From Sphacelaria rigidula (taxonomy: Eukaryota > Phaeophyceae > Sphacelariales), in contig CAXNAA020000040.1 in NCBI GenBank assembly GCA_964200075.2, forward strand, positions 1 to 32,280: a DNA stretch of 32,280 nucleotides, read 5' to 3'. The position numbers were made by a program, and so were the translations under genes. The notes below the pieces were generated by a model. That model ran no database searches, had not been told where the DNA came from, and saw only the letters and a list, made by a program, of their open reading frames with translations. Positions 22,001 to 31,000 of this stretch are shown here, piece by piece (positions within the stretch are counted from its first letter, which is position 1; each line of letters starts with the position of its first letter).

Positions 22001-25000
22001 TGGAATTTGATTTTAGCGAAAATCGCTCATTCTTGTCGAGTTGGGTCCAAGCTTTCGATCGAACAAAGACAGTGAAACTAGTGAAACGGTACATGATCAC
22101 TCGTGTACAGCACAGACAGTCTGTACTGTCTGCACTCGTTGCAAGCAGGGTCTTGAGTGTGTGTGTGTGCGTGTTTCGTGCAGGAGGATATAAAGGAGAA
22201 ATGGGCAACGTGCAGTGCAGACAGCCCAGGACTATTAGTTCTCTCTGCTCACAATGCGACGTGCGAAGGAATTCAGCAACATGCAGCTTTGTACTGCCTG
22301 CACTGTCCATGAGCGTGCACGCAACTCGGTTGTCCACCGTACCATGCAGTTCCGTCGCTGATGCCTACCATGGAAGAAGATGCACAAGTTTGCGCCAACA
22401 AAAAATGAAGAAAGCATACCCAATTACTGCAGGGTATCTATCCCTGTGCTCAACTCGTACTCGATGCTGCAGGGTTGCGGTGGTAGCTGAGAATGAGTTG
22501 GATGGACTTAGCATGGTTCTGTGCATGGGTTTTATCTGGCGTTGTGGTCTGTAAGGTAAGACTCAAGTGTTGCGTCGTGCCTTTCGACCGCACGTTTTCG
22601 ATCGAAAAAGCTTAGTGTGATTGTTTTGTGGTTTTTCTCCGCGCGCCACTAATCATAAATTTGAGTTGAAGCCTTCTAAGAACACAAATGTGGCGGGCCT
22701 ATCAGATCGAGAGAAAAAAAACGACCGCATTTCAGACCACATAATAATAAGTTAATTGAAATAATCCAAACACGAACATCAGGGGGAAGTTGGGTATATG
22801 TTATTACTCGTGAAAAAAAGACGTACCTGCTCCGACAACTTCTTGCCTGTGCGTAAGTTGGGATCAGCTGCTGCACCGTGGGGAGTGCATCGTGTCCGGT
22901 ATTTACCAGGGATACCCCACGGTATTTACCGGGGTATCCCGCACCGTGGTATGCGTGAGTATCGTAGGTTTGAATTTTGAAAATACCCCATTGAGCGGGT
23001 ACGGTAGGTATTGAAATCTCGGAATACCGTGGTATAGTAAGTATCGTAGGTATGAGTTTCGGAAATCCCCGATTGAGCGAGTACGGTAGGTACGGAAATC
23101 TCGAATATACCGTGGTATCGCAGGTATCGTAGGTATGGGTTTCGAAAATACACGATTGGGCGGGTACGGTAGGTGTTGAAATATCGAAATACCGTGGTAT
23201 CATTGGTATCATAGTATGAGTTTTGAAAATACCTGATCGAGTGGGTACGGTAGTTATTGACATCTCGAAATACCGTGGTATTGCAGGTATCGTAGGTATG
23301 ACATTTGAAAATACCCGATCGGACCGGTATCTGTAGGATATGGCATGTCCCAAATACCGGTACCGGGTACCTACCTTACCTTCGATCCCTGTGCTGAAGT
23401 GGCCTCATCGCCGGCGAACACTCCTGTCAAAACTCACGCTGTACTGCCTAACGTACAGTATACCGTCTCTGCACAGACAAGTAGGTATAACTAGCAGCCA
23501 TCGTTCAGGGTCAATATTGTGCTAGTAGTGTCACACGATATTTTGATGTTTGCTGGTCATGGCTTCGTTTCGTCTTGTCATTTGCGGTAACGATGTGTCG
23601 CACTTGATATTGTACCGTACACTGCTAGGAGTGTATATCAGCCGTGCAGAAAGGGTGAAATTGTCTCAGCGGGTAATACTGTATATGAATGGAGATATCT
23701 TGACCTTCTGTGCGGGTTATTGTGTAGACGTGAAATATTTAGTCAGTACATCTACTACAATATCATACTTGGCAATCAAGTGCTGCGGTTTCGTCACGCA
23801 TGGCTCTTGCTGGCTAATCCGAGCAACCTCCCTCAGACTCGTGCTACGCTTGCAGATCTGCCCAGTATTGTGATGTCCAGGTAGCCGAGCCGCAACGTGT
23901 CCCTTCGACCTTGCATCATGTGTGGTTTTCTACACAACCCCCCTGGCTAGAACCTGTAGGGGTTCTCTCGGGACCACCATAAGTTCGTAGCCTCGATTTT
24001 GTATGTCAGTTCAGACTATTGGGTTTTCCCCATGTATTTCCCCCTTTTTATCCTTCTTGTCCAGTTGCCTTTAGCGAGTGATTTCGTTCACTGACCTTGG
24101 TTGCGTCCCTCTCACGACCACGGTTGAATGTCTCGCCGACCACTTGATCTTCAACAATTAGTCAATCAATCTACCATGCAGCCTCAACATGCGTTTGAAA
24201 AAAATAGTACGATGGCTGATCCTGCGACTCGTGTGTTTTGACGCACGTGAATTTCCATAATTTTTTTAATGGTATCGGATTTTGATGGCGAGTAGGCCAC
24301 ATGCATCCCGAAATCCGCGCACATGTTGGCTATATGGTGTAGTGTATCATGCATGTACTGATACGAGAGTCGGAAACGGTACAACAATGATGCCCCCGTG
24401 AATGAGGCCCGATTTGGGGTATTATATATCGGGAAAATGGACACCGACCAACTGTATGCAGAAGAAATTGAGCCTACAAGAGCCAATCAGTATCAATCAC
24501 AAGTACACGCGTCACGTCGAAATGACGACCATGCTCATACAAAATGCACTAATATTGTAGTACATTCTACAACAACCTGTGACTGACGTTGCTGTACACC
24601 TGTACACAGGGTTACACCAACAGGCGGACAGAAACTGCTGCTCATGTTGTTGTTGTGCCCATCTTTCAACTCGGTTTTCTCGGCAACCAAGCAGAGGATG
24701 GGACTGTGGTTTGATACGTGCGCTTTCCACACATCAGAACTAGTCACTCATGCGACGGATTTCCGGAACGCGTGCGGCAGAAGTCGCAGCACCCTGCAAA
24801 CCGCGAAACTGCACTTGAAAACGCGTTTCCTTCAATGTTTTGGGGCTTTTCGGGTCCGCTGTGACGAATTGAGCAAATCCGCCCCGTAGGTTGCTAGGTC
24901 TAGTGTGTATGTGGGGGGCTGTGAAGTGCCACAGGCCGGTTTGCTTCCTGTTTCGAGAACGAGGCGATGAAAAGGATACAACTGTCGCGTACAAAACCTA

Positions 25001-28000
25001 GGTAACTTGGGATGGAGCATGTGTCCTGTTCGACAGAGGTTCGGCACAGGTCCGCACAATCCATGACGTGTTCATTATTCCTCCGTGTTTTATTTTTTCA
25101 TTTCTTGTCCACGGTTTTTTGATCGTTATGGCCCCCATTCACGGGCATAACAGTGTTGCAAAAACGCATGTTGCAACAAACCCACGTGTTCAAAAAGTGA
25201 CTCTCCTGTTTTGCCCAGCTCAGTGCTGCAGCATGTAGGTGTCGAACTCGAGACACCACATAGCACTACCTATACTCGTACAGTAAACCCACCACTGTTG
25301 AAGTACAGTGCCACTGGTAAGCTCTATCATATGTGTAACGCTACTAGTGGTGCTGATGACTTGTGTACGCTCGATTCGAATACTGGACTGGCTGTCAAAC
25401 TGTCTTGTACCTGCCTGTACCGACCTTCAAGTGTGCAAATATGAAGAATACCGAACTGATCAACCGTGCGTACCATTCCCAGCCGCTCCGCGTTTGTGCA
25501 GGTCTCACCATTCCTCCCTTGAGCGGAAGTGCTTGTCTAATACCAAAAAAAGGTATCATGCCCACACCCAAAATCACGTAGTTGTACGCGAATACACGAT
25601 GCGAGGACTGTGTGCAGTGGTTCCCTTTTGTCGTGTCTTTTAAGTGCCCTTCTACTGCTTGGGGTCATATCTCAACGAGACGAAGATCACATGCTCCCAA
25701 CAAACAGCGTCCATGAGAAGCATTGTGATTGGCCGTCGCGGTACGACCCCCACTCACAGAAAATGAAATTCTTGAAGCCCTTTTTCTGCTTCTCAGTCTT
25801 CCTCTATGAAGTCTTTCTTACACTCAGAAAATACCTTGGACTGCTTGCCAAAACTTTTGCTTGAAGGGAACATGAAGCAGAGACACAAAATCCTCCAGCG
25901 TGGTGCACGCCTGTCATATCTATCATCATTCCGAGGATCGGATGGATCATCGCTGGTCCAAATCAACAATTCTACGATTCATGAGGCCTTTTTGATAAAA
26001 GGGAAGAATAGAGCTGATTGCGGGATAAATATATTATCTATGTAATGTTTGCGCTATTCCACGTGCCTGGGGTGCGTTCCCCTGGAGTGCAACGCTAAAA
26101 ACAAAACATAGCCGTGGGATTGTTTCGTACGGTACGAATTAATCGTATTGAAGGCGAAAAAATTCCAGACGAATCATTATTCGTCCGACCCTTGCATCAT
26201 TTGGCGCAGACCAAAGCACAACAATACATTAACTTGTGATTGCGCTCTCATGTGATGGACAGCGTGTAACTCGAACTGCAGCCGTTGATCTACTGAGTTC
26301 TTGGCTTGGGTCGAATGGGTTCAATATGAAATAGACTACGATGGTAAGCATCAGACGCGCGCCACATCACAGACGCTCGAACAGTCAACAATTGCATCGT
26401 GAGCAACTTTTTTGGTATGCACATGGCCACCCCCACTCCAACACCGAAACGGAATGCCGATAAACAAAGACCAGTGTGTAAAGCGAAGCAAGAGCTAGCA
26501 CGAGATGTGATGCGCTTGTGCTGCGGGTGCCTGCGCGTGTTCGTCAAGGCTCTGCTGTTTAGGTGTAGCGTGTTTCAGTCACTGTCCCTGTGGTGACGGC
26601 TGAGGTTCTCAGACCTCTTTAGGTCTACGTTCACTGCGAAAGAATCGTGTCTCTATAAAGGAAGAGTACATTTGCGTGTCGTTTTGAGCATCCGAACCGG
26701 TCGTTGCTGCAGAAAAACCGTGGCAGGCAGTTTTGTTCTGCTTTTTTTTTGTCCTCGTCCAGGCACGGCCCAAGACGCAGTGGGGGGTGCGAGAATGATT
26801 CGGGTTTGAGACAAATATTACCCACAGATTTCTCCTCGATAAAGGCGCAGCGCCCAGGTGGGAAAACATCAGAGATTCGATGACCAGTCGTTGTTGTGCG
26901 GTTCGTAAGCTTGACACGCAAATCGTTTTGTTGCTCGTCCTACGCTTGCATGTCAGAGCATATAATGTGATCGCGAAGGCACGAGGGCAGCTCCATGCGG
27001 TGTACATCATTACGGAGTATGCACAGGGAGGCGACTTGCTTAAGCTGCTGTTAAGAAAAGAGACCCCTCTTGGATGGAGATTCCGAATACAAATCGCCAA
27101 GGAGGTATGCAGTGTGAAATTCGTCGCGGATCACAAGTTGGAACAGGAGTTGTTCAATAATCACTGTCGTGTATGGGGTGGCTGCGATGGTTTTCACGCG
27201 TTGGGTAGGTTTCATCGTTCGCGTCTCCAATTCTGGACGAACCCCTCCAGAACTTGCCTGTTTTTGCCGGAACAAGTAGGTTCAGCGTTCACTTTCCTAG
27301 GTCGACTGCGAATGTATCCAACCGTCCAACAAGTAGGTTCAGCGTTCACCTTCCTAGATCGACTGCGAATGTATCCAACCGTCCGATGGTCGCATCGTAC
27401 CGATTGAAGGATAATTTCGAGCAACATGCTTGCGTTGCGTGCAGGTCCTGATTTTTTTTGTTCTTTCGCATATTTGAACGGTGCACAGGGTGTGGAAGCG
27501 CTTGAGTACCTGCACAGCCAGCAGCTCATCCACCGCGATATCAAAAGCAGCAACTTTTTGCTGGACGCGGACTGGCACTGCAAACTGAGCGACTTTGGCA
27601 TGGCGAGGGAGGCGAGTATGGCATCATCGCCGTACGCCCAGGGCGGGGAGATAATGTGAAACATGTCGTCTATAGCAGTGCGTCTGGTATGTTTGGAATG
27701 AGACGCTCGGAGCTTACCGCCAGCATCGCATAGTTGTGCCCCTCTTGTCTTCAAACAGGCAATGGGTTCGGCATTGACGCCCAATTGAACGTGAGTTATT
27801 AAACCGTCTTTGCGCCCAAAGCTCCCTGCCGTCACACTACCCGGGAACTCTGCGACCTTTTTGTGCCTCAATCGACTTATCTGTGCACTGGTTTTCACTG
27901 TGCAGGTGTCCAGCAGTGGTAAGATGACAATATGCGGCACAGACGAGTATATGGCGCCAGAAATGCTGTTTGACGAGTCCTTCAGCTACCCCGCTGACAT

Positions 28001-31000
28001 GTTCAGTTTTGGTGAGGATTTCAAGGGCAGGTCGAGTAGAGTATACTCAATTGCGGGGTACTTTGAAAGACGTACTTGGGGTACTCAAATTAGGGCAGAT
28101 TGTTGGGAGTTGTACCCAAAATACAACTGGAAAGCGATCCCTGAAACCCCACCCCCAATTTGTGTACCTTAAGTACGACTTTCGAAATACCCGCAATTGA
28201 GTATACTTACTCGACCTACCCTTGGAGGATTTCATTAAGCGTTTTTCGTCCAAGCGAATTCCACCTGTCCTGTTACCCTGTTCGGGTGTGATTACGGTTC
28301 GTTAACCGCTGATACTCGATGTGCGCAACGCGTCGGATCATACGTCTGCCTCGTGTGTGCCCTCAGTTTTGTGCGTTTTGTGCGCTTTCTCCAAAGGTGT
28401 ATTTAGCACTTTCTGCTTGCGCTGCACAGTACTACTGTTGCTTCAGTACAAGGCAGGTACGTAATACTGATTGTCGGCGACTTCGAAGTTAGGCGCTTAC
28501 GTCTAGCCTCAGCATCAGCACGCAGTCCACTCTTTGGTAGTCAGTTGCGTTTTGCCAACCCCGCTTGGCATTTCGTTCCATTTCGTCCGTGCTTACCCAT
28601 GATCAATTCCAGGAATGGTCCTCCTAGAGTTAATTACAAGGAAGAAGATCGGCGAAAATGGATTCGCTCGAAGGACACCGGCGAAGCTGTTCGCGCTGGA
28701 GGCGGATGAAATAAGGAACGAGGCCCCGCCAGATGCACCAGATTCACTTCTCAACCTTGCTGCTGAGTACGTTTCTCGCTGACTGTAGTGTGTGCCCTGG
28801 CAATCGTCCGTTCACCGTTCTCTGCTTGACAGTTAGCCGATGTATATATTTTCTGCACCGTGATGGCTAGAGTTGGGCGTGCACCGGGAATACCGCTACA
28901 GCGGCTCGCTGTGTCTGCAACTGAAAGCTGTGTCTTATTCTCATTCCACTTGTTGTCAATGCCGGTAGGTGCATGGAGTACGAGGCAGAGGAACGCCCAT
29001 CTGCCGATGAGACGAGAGCATGGCTAGAGGTGAATTCATAAGACTTGTCATGTTCATTGGATTCCTGTGGCCACGAATGGATGTTGGTCTCACGACCAGT
29101 GAGTGCTATATACGGCCGGTGAAGAAGAAGCCTACCCCCAAGGGTACTTGAGTTGCAGCCATGCCAGACAGAGGGAACGGGAGTGTATCTCCTCTGATTT
29201 TTAGGTGAGGCGCAATTATTTCCCGTTCATAGGAGCGGCATGTGAGTGTGGCTGAAAGCGCGTGACCAACGCCCGCTTCCAGGAATTGCTCACCGAGCTT
29301 CCGCACGACACCTGCGCGATACCGGAGGCACCTGATATCCCTGCGATACCGGAGCCCGAGGAGACAATCGATCCCTTTGATACACCGCCGACGTCCATGA
29401 GCGGAGCACTTTCGGCGTTGGGCGAACTACACAAGGCTTCTGCGAGCTCTCTCAACGATGATCAGACGCGGGTCCGCACCGGTGGTCCAGAGAGGTGTGG
29501 AGATCCTTCAAGCTGAAGAGTATGTCAAGTGTAATTTGGGTCATCATTGACTTGATTCTTTTTGAGGCTAACCATCGTCTGAATATATATGTTGTGGCAT
29601 CATGACATGTGCAAATGTGCAGGAGCGTCCTCTTTTTTTGTACTGTAAGAATGCATTTATTTGTATTTACACCGTGTCTAGTCGCGAAGGAAGATAGCAA
29701 AGCTGGACGGTTCAGAGCTCGGCCGCTCCTGATTTGCCTCCATCGATCAACTCATTGGAACTCCCAACAGGCTGCATTTGACCGCGCAGGAAAGCATCGG
29801 TCTCCCTTCCCCGCCATGTATGGCAGACGATCAGTCCTATTTTTCGTCTTCTCACCGGCCAGTAATGACTGAAGATGGAGAAGAGAACTTCGTACCGCAA
29901 AAGATGGGATACCTCCATATCAAGAACCAGGTGAACTAAAGGTGGCTTGTCAAGGATGCTCTCGACAACAAGTCGGAAAATGTGTAGCTAGTCCGATTCC
30001 CTTTTCATATTTTAAGCTGCGACATGAGTATTCATCACTCAAAATGTTGAAAATCAAAAGTCAGCATATGAACGAGAACGGAATGATCGCGTTACTGTGT
30101 TGGAGTGTCGCTCTGATTCCGATCGCTCTTCTTGCCTCTGCTCGTATTTGCTCAGGGTCTCGGCTTCCGAAACTGGAAAAAACGCTGGTTCGTACTCAAG
30201 GGGGCAGAGCTGGTGTGTTACAAGGATGGAGGGCTGATTGAGACGGTGGAGTTAAGAGGTTGCTCCATCAAACGCGGCAAGGTAAAAATCGCGGCGGACG
30301 ATAGATTGCACTTGTTTCAACGAGTGCTGAACCTGTGACATTCGAGATTCGTAAATCAACCCTAAAGTCCTCACGCAAGGACTTTGTTCAGGTTACCTCA
30401 ATATGTTATCAAATTTTCCCGATGACCACTCAAGCAGGCGTCAAGGTTCCAGATAGTAAAAGTCAACCAGAAGCCAGATTCCCCCGAGGATAGGGAGGGT
30501 GTCGAAGAGATGGAGCTGGCAGCCACCAACGCCAGCTCGTTGGAGTCTTGGTTAACTGTCATCGAGGTGCGTTTGGTGTGCTTTCCACGCCTGACACTCC
30601 ACATGAGTGCAGTCAACAGCGCCCGAGTTCTAGGTGTAACGAATACTGCCGTGTAGTCTGCGCATGTATCTTCCGAGTTGAGCCTGGCTGGTGCATCGTA
30701 CAGCCAAAATCAACAACATTTTAGCTAGATTGAGAGGCTAACTTTCGATCGAGTGAGCTGTTATTGGGAAATTGTTGTTCTTACGTGTTCCTATCGTCCC
30801 TATTAATGAATGAAACACTGACACGTAATAGTAAATAAGGGGGATGCGCATATCAATCATCGAAATGTTCCTCTTCTTATTGCGCCACTCCACGTTGAGC
30901 AGGTAATGATCACCTGTCATACCTGATGTCATGCATTCCAAAAATGTTATGATGATACATACATTGATTGCGAGTGGAGAGTATTGACCCGTCGCGATTC

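Larger units (their letters stand above)
13014..26956 (+). other. Giant intron 2 of the kinase gene (about 13.9 kb)
   Basis: This lies between the donor GG|GTGAGA and the acceptor TGTCAG|A. Joining these ends gives MLEYIG followed by [20 protein letters not shown] with phase 2 kept, which is what a kinase needs between alpha-C/beta-4 and the hinge. The interior holds a MITE, an RT relic, a satellite, a minisatellite and two related repeat elements, plus the N gap. Other introns of this gene are 61-699 nt. Scaffold misjoining at the gap is possible, but the exact phase match argues that both sides belong to one gene. Confidence 0.75.

Noticed and set aside
21832-22554. 240-codon + strand ORF
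   Set aside because: It starts inside the GGTAAGGTA element, has no recognisable domain, and its composition looks random.
22676-23353. 225-codon - strand ORF
   Set aside because: The peptide is a periodic copy of the roughly 83-bp repeat unit; the frame is open because of the repeat.
26609-27100. 163-codon - strand ORF
   Set aside because: Its N-terminal part is the antisense of kinase exon 3.
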